A DNA stretch of 56,549 bases from Ruminococcus sp. (GCA_017481885.1 JAFUOM010000050.1:1-56549); one strand, 5' to 3'. Numbered from the stretch's first letter, positions 8,159 through 20,148 are shown. The notes: generated by a model from the sequence alone, not told the origin. A program made the numbers and translations.

Positions 8159-9190
8159 TTATTTAATTTTTCTGTAAGGTGTAATTTTCTGCTTAAAGAG
8201 CTTCTCAAAGTATGGAAGAATACCAAGTCTGTCAGGAGTAAGCTCAGGAAGCTGCCAGAAATAGTAGTCAGGGTAATCGTTAGCCTCGATAATACCAGGG
8301 CCGTTCTCACCAATGTAGCAGTCCCAACCAACGAATTTAACATCTGGTGTATCTAAAGCTGCCTTGAAGCAAAGCTCAACAGCCTCTTTGAACATTGGAA
8401 TTTCGAAATCTTCGAAAACTACGCCTGTGCGTGGGTGCTCAGTGTAAAGCTGACGGTGCTCTGTACGGCCTGTTTTTATAAGCTTACCTGTTTCTTTATC
8501 AACAGGAATATTGATACCATCAAAACCGAGGTTATCAACAAAGTGACCGCCGTTGCCTGCTTTACAAGCAGCGTAAACAAGATGTGGTTTACCATCAACA
8601 ACGATTGTTTGCATTCTGACACAGTTAACTGACTCAGGATGAAGTGACGCCATCTTTGGATGCTGTTTAGCAACTTCTTCAACAACGCCGAAATTCTTTT
8701 CCTTGCAGTACTCATAGATAGCTTTGACAGAGTCAAAGTCAGCAATCTTGAGCTTTTCGATACCACGACCTGAATCAAGTCCGTCAGGCTTGCAGAATAA
8801 GTACTCCTTGTCACTGCAGAACTTCTCGAACTCTTCGAAAGTTCCTCTTTCCATATCGTACCAGCCACGGCCCAAGTACTTTGAGTATCTGCGGTTGAAA
8901 CGGCTCTTGTAGTGAAGCTCGTCTGATACGCTCTGGTCGTTGCACTTCATAATGATTTTCTTGTTTAATACACGAGTTACGTAAGTCTTACGCTTTTTAG
9001 CGTCGATATTGTAGAACTGAAAAATATCGTAATCGTTGTAGCCCGCACCATAACGGAGAGTACAGTTGATAATGTCAAAGAAAGTTTTGATTTTACTTTG
9101 ACCTGACTTTTCTTTTACAGTTGTGAGTACCTTGTCAAGCTTTGAAAATCTGACACCTGAGAGTACTCGAAGAATATAAATTTCTCCCAT
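8159..9190 (-). CDS. Sugar-transfer-associated ATP-grasp family protein
   Basis: The 343-aa soluble protein has an ATP-grasp fold: the nucleotide-binding region includes CKPDGLDSGRGIEKL at about 133-147 and VVEEVAKQHPKMASLHPESV at about 170-190. A glycine-rich segment KAGNGGHFVDNLGFDGI follows, and the metal-binding region is WDCYIGENGPGIIEANDYPD near the C-terminus. This pattern fits the 'sugar-transfer associated ATP-grasp' family, which is linked to polysaccharide or exopolymer biosynthesis and presumably forms an amide or similar bond. The substrate is unknown. AAGGAG precedes the ATG. It is monocistronic, between the gyrA-linked lipoprotein and the ECF operon. Confidence 0.8.
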   Translation of the reverse strand: MGEIYILRVLSGVRFSKLDKVLTTVKEKSGQSKIKTFFDIINCTLRYGAGYNDYDIFQFYNIDAKKRKTYVTRVLNKKIIMKCNDQSVSDELHYKSRFNRRYSKYLGRGWYDMERGTFEEFEKFCSDKEYLFCKPDGLDSGRGIEKLKIADFDSVKAIYEYCKEKNFGVVEEVAKQHPKMASLHPESVNCVRMQTIVVDGKPHLVYAACKAGNGGHFVDNLGFDGINIPVDKETGKLIKTGRTEHRQLYTEHPRTGVVFEDFEIPMFKEAVELCFKAALDTPDVKFVGWDCYIGENGPGIIEANDYPDYYFWQLPELTPDRLGILPYFEKLFKQKITPYRKIK

Positions 9191-9254
9191 TTTACTAACT
9201 CCTTTGTATAGATGTATCTATGAAAAACTCATTAAAGTGAGTGTACAAAATAAT

Positions 9255-9986
9255 CTACTTTTTATATGTGCCGTCAAAACTTCTGTAATCAGTCAGTTCC
9301 CACTCTGTTTTGATTTCATCCTTACACGGTGAAGTCATAAACAGTAGTGCTGAACCCTGTTCACCCTCAGTTTTGCTGATGTTCATCATATAAACATTGT
9401 TGTGGTAGAAAAACTGCTCATTGTACTTTGCAGAATCAAAGAACATACAGTAAAGAAATTCAATGTCGTTTTGAGTATATCCGCCTGCAACCATCGCAAT
9501 AATTGCAGAGGTGAGCATAACCGTGTACTGATAATCTTCGTCAGCAGTAGCAAAATCTTCGTAAGATGTTCCGCAACCCAAGTTCATCACTTTTCCGCTT
9601 TCGTTTTCAATTGCGGCAGTGATAGTAAGTGTGTCGGTGTTGTAGTAATACGAAGAATACTTTATGCCGTTGTCATCAGTAAGGTTGTCGGACATAACCT
9701 GCCAGTTAGAAAAATCAAAATACTGAGCAGATGCTGATGTTGACAGCTCACTGCAAGCTGAGTTTAACATTTCATTGAACTCATATAAAGTGAAAACATA
9801 TCTCGCACCGAGATTACTCTCGCTTTCTTCATAAGTAAGCGTAGAAGGTGCAGGATATTTAACCGTCAAAGCAACCTGATCTTTACTGCTGTCGGTCATA
9901 ATGCCCTTTTGTCCTGTCTCTTTGTTACAAGCACAAAGAGACAGCACCATTAACATAGCAATTAAAATACAAATAAATCTTTTCAT
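9255..9986 (-). CDS. Lipoprotein of unknown function downstream of gyrA
   Basis: The protein (243 aa) starts with a lipoprotein signal peptide and a clear lipobox (LSLCAC, lipidated Cys at about 20). The mature part has no motif I recognise; it is moderately acidic with several aromatic stretches (FFYHNNVYMMNISK). It starts 17 bp after the gyrA stop and on the same strand, so it is probably the last gene of the gyrB-gyrA unit. No strong Shine-Dalgarno precedes the ATG, so translation may depend on coupling. Function unknown. Confidence 0.8.
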   Translation of the reverse strand: MKRFICILIAMLMVLSLCACNKETGQKGIMTDSSKDQVALTVKYPAPSTLTYEESESNLGARYVFTLYEFNEMLNSACSELSTSASAQYFDFSNWQVMSDNLTDDNGIKYSSYYYNTDTLTITAAIENESGKVMNLGCGTSYEDFATADEDYQYTVMLTSAIIAMVAGGYTQNDIEFLYCMFFDSAKYNEQFFYHNNVYMMNISKTEGEQGSALLFMTSPCKDEIKTEWELTDYRSFDGTYKK

Positions 9987-10003
9987 AAGCTTAACTCAAA
10001 CGA

Positions 10004-12571
10004 TTATTCTGTGACAGTTTCTTCTGCTGCATCAGCTGTTTCAGCGTTTTCAGCATCGGTAGACTCTGTATCCGGTGTCAGCTCGTCCTCTTCTTCGTCC
10101 TCGTGAGGAACAGCCGCAACAGTGACAACCTCGTTGTCGTCCTTAATCTTCATAACTGTTACACCCTTTGATGGACGTGCACACTGACGGATAGTGTCAG
10201 CCTTGATACGGATAATAACACCATTTGCTGAAATGATGATAACGTCGTCATCCTTAGAAACAACGCTAAGTGCGGCAACTTCGCCGTACTTTTCAATGTG
10301 GTAGTTAGTCAGACCCTTACCGCCACGGCTCTGAGTACGATAATCAGACGGAGCACTAAGTCTACCATAACCAGTTGATGAAACTGTAAGCACATAGCCG
10401 TCCTCATCAATTACGCTCATACCAATTACGTAGTCATTTTCTTTTAACTTGAGTGCTTTAACACCACGAGCCTGACGACCCATTGGACGGACATCGTTTT
10501 CGTTGAAGCGGATAGCCATACCAAGACGGGTAGCGATAATAATTTCATCGTTACCATCAGTCATTCTTACCCAGGCAAGCTCGTCACCTTCGTTTAAATC
10601 AAGAGCGATAAGACCGCCCTTACGCGCTGTGTTGTAAGCGTTTAATTCAATACGCTTAATAATACCCTGTTTTGTGACCATAATGAGGTATTTTTCCTCG
10701 TCAAATTCAGGTACACGAATCATCGAAGTAACCTTTTCGTCAGTGCCGATAGGCAGAATATTTGCAATATTCATACCCTTTGACTGGCGGGATGACTCAG
10801 GAACTTCGTAACACTTTAATCTGTAAACTCTGCCCTTGTCAGTAAAGAACAGAATGTAATCGTGTGAGTTTGAAATGAACATTTCAGTAACGGTGTCTTC
10901 TTCTTTTCTGGTCATACCGGAAACACCACGACCACCACGACGCTGAAGCTTGTATGTATCCTCAGCAAGACGCTTGATGTAGCCGAACTTTGTCATTGTT
11001 ACAACGCAGTCTTCCTTTGGAATAAGGTCTTCAATGTCAACTTCACCGCTGATAGCACAGATTTCTGTTCTACGTGGGTCAGCATATTTATTTCTAACTG
11101 CAACAGCTTCTTCTTTAACAAGAGAAAGCTTTCTTTCTTCGCTTGCTAAAATTTCGTTGTACTCAGCAATTTTTTCTGCTAAAGCTTTTAATTCGTCCTC
11201 AATTTTAGTACGCTCCATATTTGTGAGCTGACCAAGACGCATTGAAACGATAGCTTGAGCCTGAGCATCGTCCAGACCGAAGCGTTCCATCAAACCGATT
11301 TTTGCACTAGCCTGGTCTTTTGAACTACGGATAATAGCGATAACTTCGTCGATATTATCGATAGCAATTTTTAAGCCTTCTAAAATATGCGCACGCTCTT
11401 TAGCTTTTCTCAAATCGTAGATTGTACGACGTGTGATAACATCAACCTGATGGTCAATGTAGTGCTGGAGCATTTCTTTAAGTGTTAAGATTTTTGGCTC
11501 GCCATTTACGATAGCGAGCATAATGCAACCAAAAGTTGACTGGAGCTGAGTGAGCATAAAGAGCTGATTAAGCACAACCTGAGGAGATGCCTCACGCTTG
11601 ATGTCAATTTCGATGTGCATACCGTTACGGTCTGAATGGTCCTCGATATTTGAGATACCATCAATACGCTTGTCCTTAACAAGGTCAGCGATATTTTCGA
11701 TAAGTCGAGCTTTGTTAACTACATAAGGAAGCTCAGTAACGATAATTTTAAATCTGTTGTTTTTAGCTTCAACAATTTCAGTTTTAGCTCGAACGATAAT
11801 TTTACCTCTACCTGTAGCGTAAGCGGCACGAATACCTGAGCGACCCATAATGATACCACCTGTAGGGAAGTCAGGACCAGGCATACACTCCATAAGTTCA
11901 GCAACCTCAGCGTCAGGATTGTCAATAAGCAGACACATAGCGTCAACTGCTTCGCCCAAGTTGTGAGGTGGGATATTTGTAGCCATACCAACAGCGATAC
12001 CCGAACTACCGTTTACAAGCAGGTTAGGGAATCGGCTAGGCAAAACAGTAGGCTCTTTAAGTCTGTCGTCAAAGTTAGGCATAAAATCGACAGTTTCCTT
12101 GTCGATATCAGTAACCATTTCGAGAGAAATTTTTGAGAGCTTTGACTCAGTGTAACGGTAAGCAGCAGGTGGGTCACCATCGACAGAACCAAAGTTACCG
12201 TGACCGTCCACAAGCATATATCTCCTTGAGAAATCCTGAGCAAGACGTACCATAGCATCGTAAACAGAGGAGTCACCGTGTGGGTGATACTTACCGAGCA
12301 CGTTACCAACAGTATCCGCACATTTACGATATGGCTTGTGTGGTTCCAAGCCATTTTCAAACATTGTGTAAAGAATACGGCGGTGAACAGGTTTCAAGCC
12401 ATCTCTTACATCAGGCAGAGCACGTGAAACAATAACGCTCATTGAGTAATCAAGGAACGACTTTCTCATTTCGCGGTTGATGTCAACATCAATTACCTTA
12501 CCCATAGTTGAGTTATTCTCAGTGCTCTCAGTATTTTCATTTGTATTATTTAAATTCTTTTCGTTATCCAA
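10004..12571 (-). CDS. gyrA: DNA gyrase subunit A
   Basis: This subunit makes and reseals the double-strand break during negative supercoiling, as an A2B2 complex with GyrB. The breakage domain shows the catalytic tyrosine in [10 protein letters not shown] and the quinolone region [12 protein letters not shown] with a serine at the position usually mutated in resistance. The C-terminal beta-pinwheel has the GyrA box QSRGGKG, and the protein ends in a very acidic tail ([20 protein letters not shown]). I prefer the TTG at 12571 because AAGGTG lies 6 bp before it; the TTG five codons upstream has no ribosome site. The N-terminus has an unusual Asn/Glu/Thr-rich extension of about 25 residues. gyrB lies just upstream. 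Confidence 0.97.
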   Translation of the reverse strand: MDNEKNLNNTNENTESTENNSTMGKVIDVDINREMRKSFLDYSMSVIVSRALPDVRDGLKPVHRRILYTMFENGLEPHKPYRKCADTVGNVLGKYHPHGDSSVYDAMVRLAQDFSRRYMLVDGHGNFGSVDGDPPAAYRYTESKLSKISLEMVTDIDKETVDFMPNFDDRLKEPTVLPSRFPNLLVNGSSGIAVGMATNIPPHNLGEAVDAMCLLIDNPDAEVAELMECMPGPDFPTGGIIMGRSGIRAAYATGRGKIIVRAKTEIVEAKNNRFKIIVTELPYVVNKARLIENIADLVKDKRIDGISNIEDHSDRNGMHIEIDIKREASPQVVLNQLFMLTQLQSTFGCIMLAIVNGEPKILTLKEMLQHYIDHQVDVITRRTIYDLRKAKERAHILEGLKIAIDNIDEVIAIIRSSKDQASAKIGLMERFGLDDAQAQAIVSMRLGQLTNMERTKIEDELKALAEKIAEYNEILASEERKLSLVKEEAVAVRNKYADPRRTEICAISGEVDIEDLIPKEDCVVTMTKFGYIKRLAEDTYKLQRRGGRGVSGMTRKEEDTVTEMFISNSHDYILFFTDKGRVYRLKCYEVPESSRQSKGMNIANILPIGTDEKVTSMIRVPEFDEEKYLIMVTKQGIIKRIELNAYNTARKGGLIALDLNEGDELAWVRMTDGNDEIIIATRLGMAIRFNENDVRPMGRQARGVKALKLKENDYVIGMSVIDEDGYVLTVSSTGYGRLSAPSDYRTQSRGGKGLTNYHIEKYGEVAALSVVSKDDDVIIISANGVIIRIKADTIRQCARPSKGVTVMKIKDDNEVVTVAAVPHEDEEEDELTPDTESTDAENAETADAAEETVTE

Positions 12572-12616
12572 ATTTTGCACCTTCAATCAGTTATCAATAC
12601 TTTTTGTGGTATTCGC

Positions 12617-14608
<1,992 letters not shown>

Positions 14609-14637
14609 TCATTCAACTAAACTTATATATTATCTCA

Positions 14638-15225
14638 TCATAGATTTTTTAAATCATTGACAGGCATAGTGGCGTCTAAATTTTTATTACTTGAAATGTT
14701 CTCAAATTTTGAAAAACTTTTTGTGTCACCGCTTGACTGCTGTTCCATAACTTTTCTATCTTCTTTTATTGCATTGAACACGTCAGCATTGATTACAGGC
14801 TTGTCGTGATCTGTAAGCACAACGTCATCAACAAAAGTAGGAATAACGCGTGATGTTTTTGCCATAGTAGGGTCAGGACTTGCAATCGGACTGTCTATCA
14901 TTCCTGTGTCATAAAGAACATCCATATGCTTTTTTCTAGGCTTTAACTCAATGTAAAAAGGAGTAAGCAAGTAAAATCCAAAAAACGGCAATGCAACTAA
15001 AAGCATAAAGAAAAGATTTGTTCTGTCAGTTGCAAAGTAAAACAAAAGCAAAAACAAAACTGACAAAGCTGTCGCACCAATAAACGGACCTAAAAGAGAT
15101 TTTTTGATGAGTATGTTGGATTCTTTTTTGCATTTGTTGCAGAAATACTCACCGCGATTACGAATAACAAAAGCCTGCATAAAAGTGAGCTGTTTTCCGC
15201 AATATGGACATTTTGTAAGTTTCAT
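14638..15225 (-). CDS. Zinc-ribbon membrane protein, unknown
   Basis: The 195-aa protein begins with a four-cysteine zinc ribbon (CPYCGKQL at 6-13 and CNKC at about 33-36). Two adjacent membrane helices lie at about 45-68 and 72-95 (IGATALSVLFLLLFYFA; FFMLLVALPFFGFYLLTPF). A hydrophilic cytoplasmic tail of about 95 residues follows with no motif I know. Its start overlaps the stop of remB (ATGA), so it is coupled to the recF operon and sits directly before gyrB. Similar ribbon-plus-two-helix proteins are common in Clostridia near replication genes, but the function is unknown. Confidence 0.8.
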   Translation of the reverse strand: MKLTKCPYCGKQLTFMQAFVIRNRGEYFCNKCKKESNILIKKSLLGPFIGATALSVLFLLLFYFATDRTNLFFMLLVALPFFGFYLLTPFYIELKPRKKHMDVLYDTGMIDSPIASPDPTMAKTSRVIPTFVDDVVLTDHDKPVINADVFNAIKEDRKVMEQQSSGDTKSFSKFENISSNKNLDATMPVNDLKNL

Positions 15226-15488
15226 AAATTTGAGTCCTTTCGTGATAACAATCTTTTTTGTACGGTTTTAGATGATAGCTGACAAATATATATTTTTTGT
15301 TCTTTGCCGTCGCTACACAGTATGAACGATTTTGGAAGCTCGTATGACACAGTAAACGCTTCCTTGTTTTTCTCACATTTTGAAAGATAATCTCTGGTGT
15401 GCTTTGACACGGTTGATGTATCAAGGTCAAATATGCCGATAATCTGCTCGGTTTTGATAACCGTTTCGTTGCCCAAGTGTAAATACAT
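15222..15488 (-). CDS. remB: RemA/RemB-family (DUF370) regulatory protein
   Basis: The 88-aa protein matches the RemA/RemB (DUF370) family: it starts MYLHLGNE and continues IIGIFDLDTSTVSKHTRDYL with VSYELPKSFIL. Family members in Bacillus bind DNA and regulate biofilm matrix and osmolyte genes; the copy between recF and gyrB is usually the RemB (YaaB) type. I chose the ATG at 15488, which overlaps the recF stop (TGATG) and follows a GAGGTG ribosome site. A GTG two codons upstream is less likely. Its stop overlaps the next gene. Confidence 0.85.
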   Translation of the reverse strand: MYLHLGNETVIKTEQIIGIFDLDTSTVSKHTRDYLSKCEKNKEAFTVSYELPKSFILCSDGKEQKIYICQLSSKTVQKRLLSRKDSNL

Positions 15489-16585
15489 CAGCACACCTCA
15501 CCATTATTAATATAGAAAACCTTGCCGTTTTTTAACTGCTCTTTGTTTGACTCTTCACAACAAGTAACAAATACCTGATACGAATCAACCTTATTGAGCA
15601 GAAAATCCTGACGTTTAGGGTCAAGCTCGGACAAAACATCGTCCAAAAGTATGACAGGCTTTTCTGAATTTTTAATGTATAGCATCTGAGCCTGAGCAAG
15701 TTTTAAGGATAAAACAGCACTTCTCTGCTGTCCTTGTGAACCAAAGGTTTTTGCTGAAATTGAATTTATTTTAATTTCCATATCGTCCCTGTGAGGTCCG
15801 ATATTTGTATATCCTGTGTGATAATCATCCTTGCGTGATTTTTCATACGCAAGCCTTAATTTCTCGGTAATTTCAGTAATAGTGTCGTCTTCTTTTACAC
15901 CTGCGTTTGAAATATATTCAATGCCCAAAATTTCCTTACCGCTTGAAATATCGTCGTGAAATTTTTGAGCGTAAATTTTAAGCTCTTTAATATATTCCAT
16001 TCTCTCTTTTAAAATGATTGCACCTGTAAAAGCAAGCGAATCATCCCAAATAGGCAGCGTGTCTTTAAGTTCCTGATGCTTAAAAATATCTTTTAAAAGT
16101 GCGTTACGCTGATTAATAATCTGATTGTACTTAGCAAGTGCAGCAGCATAACGAATACGTTGCTGGCTTATAGCTCCGTCCAAAAATTTTCTTCTTAAAG
16201 ACGGGCCACGCTTAACAAGTGTCATATTTTCAGGCGAAAAAACCACGCACGAAAATATTTCTGTCAGATAAGATGAAGAATTTTTATCAACACCATTTAT
16301 TTTGATTTTCTTTTTGTTCTGTGAAAAAGCAATTTCGGCGTTCTGTTCACGCTCGTATGAATAAAAATCCATTGAAAGCCTGAAAAAGCTGTCATCAAAA
16401 TGTATCAGCTCGTTTTCTTTAGCACCTCGAAAAGAGTGTCCGCCACAAAAAAGCCAGATGGCTTCAAGCAGATTTGTCTTTCCCTGAGCATTATCGCCAT
16501 ATATTACATTAACTTTTTCACAAGGATTTATCTCACCATTTGAAAGATTTCTGAAATTTTCAAACCTGAGCTTTTTAATAATCAC
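15488..16585 (-). CDS. recF: DNA replication and repair protein RecF
   Basis: RecF is an SMC-like ATPase that loads RecA at gaps with RecO and RecR. The 365-aa protein has Walker A GDNAQGKT at 30-37, the ABC signature GSQGQQRSAVLSLKLA and Walker B VILLDDVLSELD near the C-terminus. The start codon is GTG and overlaps the yaaA stop (GTGA). It lies in the conserved dnaN-yaaA-recF-remB-gyrB string, which supports the start and the assignment. Confidence 0.96.
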   Translation of the reverse strand: MIIKKLRFENFRNLSNGEINPCEKVNVIYGDNAQGKTNLLEAIWLFCGGHSFRGAKENELIHFDDSFFRLSMDFYSYEREQNAEIAFSQNKKKIKINGVDKNSSSYLTEIFSCVVFSPENMTLVKRGPSLRRKFLDGAISQQRIRYAAALAKYNQIINQRNALLKDIFKHQELKDTLPIWDDSLAFTGAIILKERMEYIKELKIYAQKFHDDISSGKEILGIEYISNAGVKEDDTITEITEKLRLAYEKSRKDDYHTGYTNIGPHRDDMEIKINSISAKTFGSQGQQRSAVLSLKLAQAQMLYIKNSEKPVILLDDVLSELDPKRQDFLLNKVDSYQVFVTCCEESNKEQLKNGKVFYINNGEVC

Positions 16586-16800
16586 TCTGATACTACCTCA
16601 ATAATTTTGTTTTCAAATTGTGCGGTGTCGCCGTCACGCATTTTTTTGCCACGCATTGTGCAAACTTCGCCATTAACCAGTATCTCACCGTTTTGGATAA
16701 GGTACTTTGCCTGACCGCCTGTAGGAACAATACCCGCAAATTTAATAAGGTCCTGCAATTTAATGTATTCTTCTTTTATTTTAATAACTTCTTTTTGCAT
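16582..16800 (-). CDS. yaaA: S4-domain RNA-binding protein YaaA (RlbA-type)
   Basis: The 72-aa protein is almost all S4 domain: IKLQDLIKFAGIVPTGGQAK at about 14-33, then NGEILVNGEVCTMRGKKMRDGD. Homologues sit between dnaN and recF in most Firmicutes and bind RNA, probably in ribosome assembly. The ATG follows the dnaN stop by a single base, and GAGGG inside the end of dnaN acts as ribosome site. The stop overlaps recF. Confidence 0.92.
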   Translation of the reverse strand: MQKEVIKIKEEYIKLQDLIKFAGIVPTGGQAKYLIQNGEILVNGEVCTMRGKKMRDGDTAQFENKIIEVVSE

Positions 16801-16801
16801 T

Positions 16802-17908
16802 TTAACCCTCGCTTGATAATCTCATTGGAACAACGAGGAATGTAAAGCTGTCAGAATTAACAGGCTTAACAATCATAGGAGCAAGCGGACCATTAAGAAT
16901 GAGCTTTATTTCGTCTGTGTCGCTGTTCTTTAAAGCATCAAGTAAATATTTATTGTTAAATCCGATTTCAACATCGTTTCCGATTGTAGAAACAGTAAGC
17001 ACGTCGTTAGCCTTACCGACAGCAGTTGAACATGAAAGTTTAATCTGGTCTGCAGTTATTGACATTCTTACAGGTGATTGGATTTTCTCGCTTGTTAAAA
17101 GTGACATTCTGTCAACCGCATTTGAGAGCTTTCTTGTGTTTATAACAAGCTCTGTCTGAGCAGTTTTAGGAACAGTTGTTTTGTAATCAAGGAAATTACC
17201 CTCGATAAGACGTGAAATGATTGAGTAATTTTCGATTTTGAAACTGATGTGACGCTGACCAATAACAATTTCAACGTCCTTTTTGTCATCAGTAATGAGC
17301 TTTAAAATTTCGCTCTGTGTTTTACCCGGTACAACAAACTTGTTTGTACTGTCAGAATCAACGTTTTCTTCTCTGATAGCCATTCTGTAACCGTCAATTG
17401 CAACGATTCTCAGAATTTTGTTTTCAATGTCAAAGAGTGAACCTGTATAGATTGGCTTTGCCATATTGTCAGAAACAGCAAATATTGTCTGTCTGATCAT
17501 ATTTTTTAAGATTTCAGCGTTGACGATAATGTTATCTGTCTGCTCAAACTGTGGAAGGTCAGGATACTCGTTTGATGAAATACCAACAATCTGGTAATCA
17601 GCCTGACCACTTGTAATGTAAGTGATTAGTCTGTCGTCTGTTTCGATGCAAACGATTTCTTCAGGAAGCTTTCTTACGATGTCAGAGAAAAGTTTTGCAG
17701 AAACAACAATCTCGCCTTCTTCGTTAACAGTGGCATCCATTGTTGTTGTAATACCGATTTCAAGGTCGTAGCCTGATAAAACAAGGTTTGAACCATATGC
17801 TCTGATTAATATACCCTCAAGTGCAGGGATTGAAGCTTTTGATGAAACTGCACGCTGTACATTTGACACAGCTGATGCAAGCTCACTACGCAAGCAAGTA
17901 AATTTCAT
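16802..17908 (-). CDS. dnaN: DNA polymerase III beta subunit (sliding clamp)
   Basis: DnaN forms the ring-shaped dimer that tethers polymerase III to DNA. The 368 aa match the three-domain family. It begins MKFTCLRSELASAVSNVQRAVS, contains LSGYDLEIGI and IVSAKLF-type strands, and ends with VVPMRLSSEG, the usual hydrophobic-pocket C-terminus (MPMRL). AAAGGAG lies 8 bp before the ATG. It follows dnaA with a 296-bp gap, which is large for this pair and may belong to the origin. Confidence 0.97.
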   Translation of the reverse strand: MKFTCLRSELASAVSNVQRAVSSKASIPALEGILIRAYGSNLVLSGYDLEIGITTTMDATVNEEGEIVVSAKLFSDIVRKLPEEIVCIETDDRLITYITSGQADYQIVGISSNEYPDLPQFEQTDNIIVNAEILKNMIRQTIFAVSDNMAKPIYTGSLFDIENKILRIVAIDGYRMAIREENVDSDSTNKFVVPGKTQSEILKLITDDKKDVEIVIGQRHISFKIENYSIISRLIEGNFLDYKTTVPKTAQTELVINTRKLSNAVDRMSLLTSEKIQSPVRMSITADQIKLSCSTAVGKANDVLTVSTIGNDVEIGFNNKYLLDALKNSDTDEIKLILNGPLAPMIVKPVNSDSFTFLVVPMRLSSEG

Positions 17909-18204
17909 TTTAGTAATCTCCTTTAATATTCAAAAAATCAATCTAATCAAATCTATTAATAATTATTTAGAGTAGTTATAGTAGGGGGTGTTAAAATGTT
18001 GAAAATCAAAATTTGTCAGGTATAATCACGAATTTTTAAATTTAATTCTTAATAAAAACTAAGGAAAATTTTTCAAAACACAAAATTTCGGACGAGTTAT
18101 TAACATGATGTTAATCTATGTGGAGTTAATGTTGAATAAATTGTATGAAAACTGTGACATTATTTTACACTTAACACCAAAAAGAAACTCGCATCAAAAA
18201 AATA
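17909..18204. other. AT-rich dnaA-dnaN intergenic region, possible origin component
   Basis: This gap holds no gene. It is AT-rich and contains inverted TTAACAT/ATGTTAAT repeats at about 18097-18140 next to ATGTGGAG and TTGAATAA. They resemble loose DnaA boxes but none matches TTATCCACA at 8 of 9 positions. It may form part of a bipartite origin with the region on the other side of dnaA, and must also hold the dnaN promoter. Confidence 0.35.
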
Positions 18205-19536
18205 CTATCTGTCACGAATATTTTTGATAATATCCTCGACTGTGGCTTTTAAATTCATATCGACTTTCATATTTTTCTCAACCTGCTGGATTGTGTAAAC
18301 AATAGTTGAGTAATGTCTGCCACCAAACTCCTTACCTACTGTTTCCATTGAAAGGGATGTAAGCTCTCTTACAATGAAAATTGCAATCTGTCTAGGCTTG
18401 TTAATATTAGCTTTTCTTGATTTTTGGGAACGAATATCGTCGGCATTAACACCGAATGTGCGTGCAACTTCGTCAATAATCTTCTCAACTGTTAATTCAG
18501 GAGGAGCTTCGTTATTTAAAATATCTGAAATAGCCTCGCTTACTGTTGTAATGGTAGCTGTTTCTCCTGTTAAGTAGAAACGGGCTTTGAGTTTCTTTAC
18601 AACACCTTCAAGCTGACGGATATTTGATTTTAATTTTTGAGCAATGCACTCGCAAACGTCATCCTCAAGATTAAGACCTAAAATCTCCGATTTGCGCTTG
18701 ATAATAGCAATTCTTGTTTCAAGGTCAGGTGGCTGGATATCAGCAAGAAGACCTGACTCAAAACGTGAACGAAGTCTGTCTTCAAGTGTTTTGATTTCCT
18801 TTGGCGGGCGGTCAGATGTAAGAACAATCTGCTTTTTTGCCTCGAATAAAGCGTTGAACGTGTGGAAGAACTCTTCCTGAGTTCTCTCTTTACCGCCAAT
18901 AAACTGAACGTCGTCCACTAAAAGTACGTCAGCCTGTCTGTATTTTTGTCTGAAATCGGAAGTTGTAGCAAGCTTGATTGATTCAATCAGCTCGTTTGTA
19001 AAGTCATCACCCTTGATATAAATAATTTTCTTATCAGGATGTGAGTTTTTAATGTCATTTCCGATAGCGTAAAGCAAGTGAGTTTTTCCAAGACCTGAGT
19101 TACCGTACAAAAACAGAGGATTGTATGCACCTGCAGGGTTCTGCGCAACTGCTAAACACGCAGCGTGTGCAAATTTGTTGCTCTGTCCTACGATGAATGT
19201 ATCAAAAGTGAATTCATATCCTGCGTCAGCAGACTGAACGTTTGATAAAAACTTTGTCTGCTCTTTTTTTTCTATTTCATCAGGAATAACAAAAACAGTC
19301 TGAAATGTTGTACCAAAAACTGCTGTATATGCATCCTCAAGCATTGGTATGTAGCAACGCATAAGCGTCTGTCTGTGAAAATCATTTGGAACGAGCAAAG
19401 TAATCTCGCCTTTTTCAAAATCAATATTTTTTGGCTCAATACGGCTTATCCATGTTTTGTAAGCAACGTCGGTGATTTTCTTTTCATTTTGAAAGTAGTC
19501 ACATATTACCTGCCAAGCTTCTTCAAAAGAACCCAT
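18205..19536 (-). CDS. dnaA: Chromosomal replication initiator DnaA
   Basis: DnaA binds 9-mer boxes at oriC and melts the origin. The 443-aa protein has domain I (1-80), a short linker, an AAA+ domain with Walker A GNSGLGKT at 145-152 and Walker B LLVDDVQF, and domain IV with the signature FGGRHYSTIVYTI near the C-terminus. GGAGGA is 8 bp before the ATG. It is the first gene of the leftward replication operon, divergent from rpmH, the standard origin layout. Confidence 0.98.
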   Translation of the reverse strand: MGSFEEAWQVICDYFQNEKKITDVAYKTWISRIEPKNIDFEKGEITLLVPNDFHRQTLMRCYIPMLEDAYTAVFGTTFQTVFVIPDEIEKKEQTKFLSNVQSADAGYEFTFDTFIVGQSNKFAHAACLAVAQNPAGAYNPLFLYGNSGLGKTHLLYAIGNDIKNSHPDKKIIYIKGDDFTNELIESIKLATTSDFRQKYRQADVLLVDDVQFIGGKERTQEEFFHTFNALFEAKKQIVLTSDRPPKEIKTLEDRLRSRFESGLLADIQPPDLETRIAIIKRKSEILGLNLEDDVCECIAQKLKSNIRQLEGVVKKLKARFYLTGETATITTVSEAISDILNNEAPPELTVEKIIDEVARTFGVNADDIRSQKSRKANINKPRQIAIFIVRELTSLSMETVGKEFGGRHYSTIVYTIQQVEKNMKVDMNLKATVEDIIKNIRDR

Positions 19537-19825
19537 TTTTTATCCTCCATTTTCCATATTTATCCGGTCACAAACCCTTTGACCCTATACTTGTCCATTA
19601 TTACGTTTAACATTGTATCAAAATTATGTGGAAAAATCAATATTATTTTCCCTATATAAAGTAAATATTTTACATATAAATATATATCCTGTTTTGACAT
19701 TAAAATTTAATCTGTAAATTGTGGTTAAATAAGCTGTTAATACCACATATTGTGGGTGTTTTTTGTTAGTTTTTTAAGATAAAAAAGTATGATGCACAAA
19801 AGTTCTGTAAAAGCAAAAATTTTTG
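19537..19825. other. Putative replication origin (oriC) between dnaA and rpmH
   Basis: The region is gene-free, AT-rich and flanked by divergent dnaA and rpmH. DnaA-box-like 9-mers are TGTGGAAAA at 19627-19635 and TGTGGTTAA at 19720-19728 (each one mismatch from TGTGGATAA), TTATCCGGT at 19560-19568, and a back-to-back pair ACCACA/TGTGGG at about 19743-19758. Long AT runs lie between them at 19640-19700 and could unwind. The boxes are few and imperfect, so the exact origin is uncertain. Confidence 0.5.
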
Positions 19826-19855
19826 TTGACAAAACCGCTATTATTAAGCTATAAT
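19826..19855 (+). promoter_or_regulatory. Promoter of rpmH
   Basis: A consensus TTGACA at 19826-19831 and TATAAT at 19850-19855, 18 bp apart, lie 40 bp before the rpmH start. Confidence 0.85.
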
Positions 19856-19895
19856 GCTAGATTGTAAGGTTATGTACCCGAAAGGAGGGTTTTAA

Positions 19896-20030
19896 ATGCT
19901 GAGAACATATCAGCCAAAAAAGCTTCACAGAAAGAAGGAGCACGGCTTCAGAAAGAGAATGTCAACTAAGAACGGCCGCAAGGTTCTTGCAAGAAGAAGA
20001 GCTAAGGGCAGAAAGCACTTATCATACTAA
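19896..20030 (+). CDS. rpmH: 50S ribosomal protein L34
   Basis: The 44-aa product starts [20 protein letters not shown] and ends [12 protein letters not shown], the near-universal L34 sequence (usual length 44-46). AAAGGAGGG lies 8 bp before the ATG. It is a structural protein of the large ribosomal subunit. It starts the rightward arm and is followed by its own terminator before rnpA. Confidence 0.98.
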   Translation: MLRTYQPKKLHRKKEHGFRKRMSTKNGRKVLARRRAKGRKHLSY

Positions 20031-20046
20031 GAAATACTAAGAAATA

Positions 20047-20076
20047 GGCCACTGTAGGCAGTGGTCTTTCTTTTTA
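20047..20076 (+). terminator. Terminator after rpmH
   Basis: GGCCACTG at 20047-20054 pairs with CAGTGGTC at 20059-20066, then TTTCTTTTT. Read-through probably feeds rnpA, as in other Firmicutes. Confidence 0.8.
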
Positions 20077-20148
20077 TATTCAATTTTTCACAGCTACACA
20101 GTCACCTACTACTCATTCTTCCGACTGTTTGCCTTAAGGGTGGTTAAG

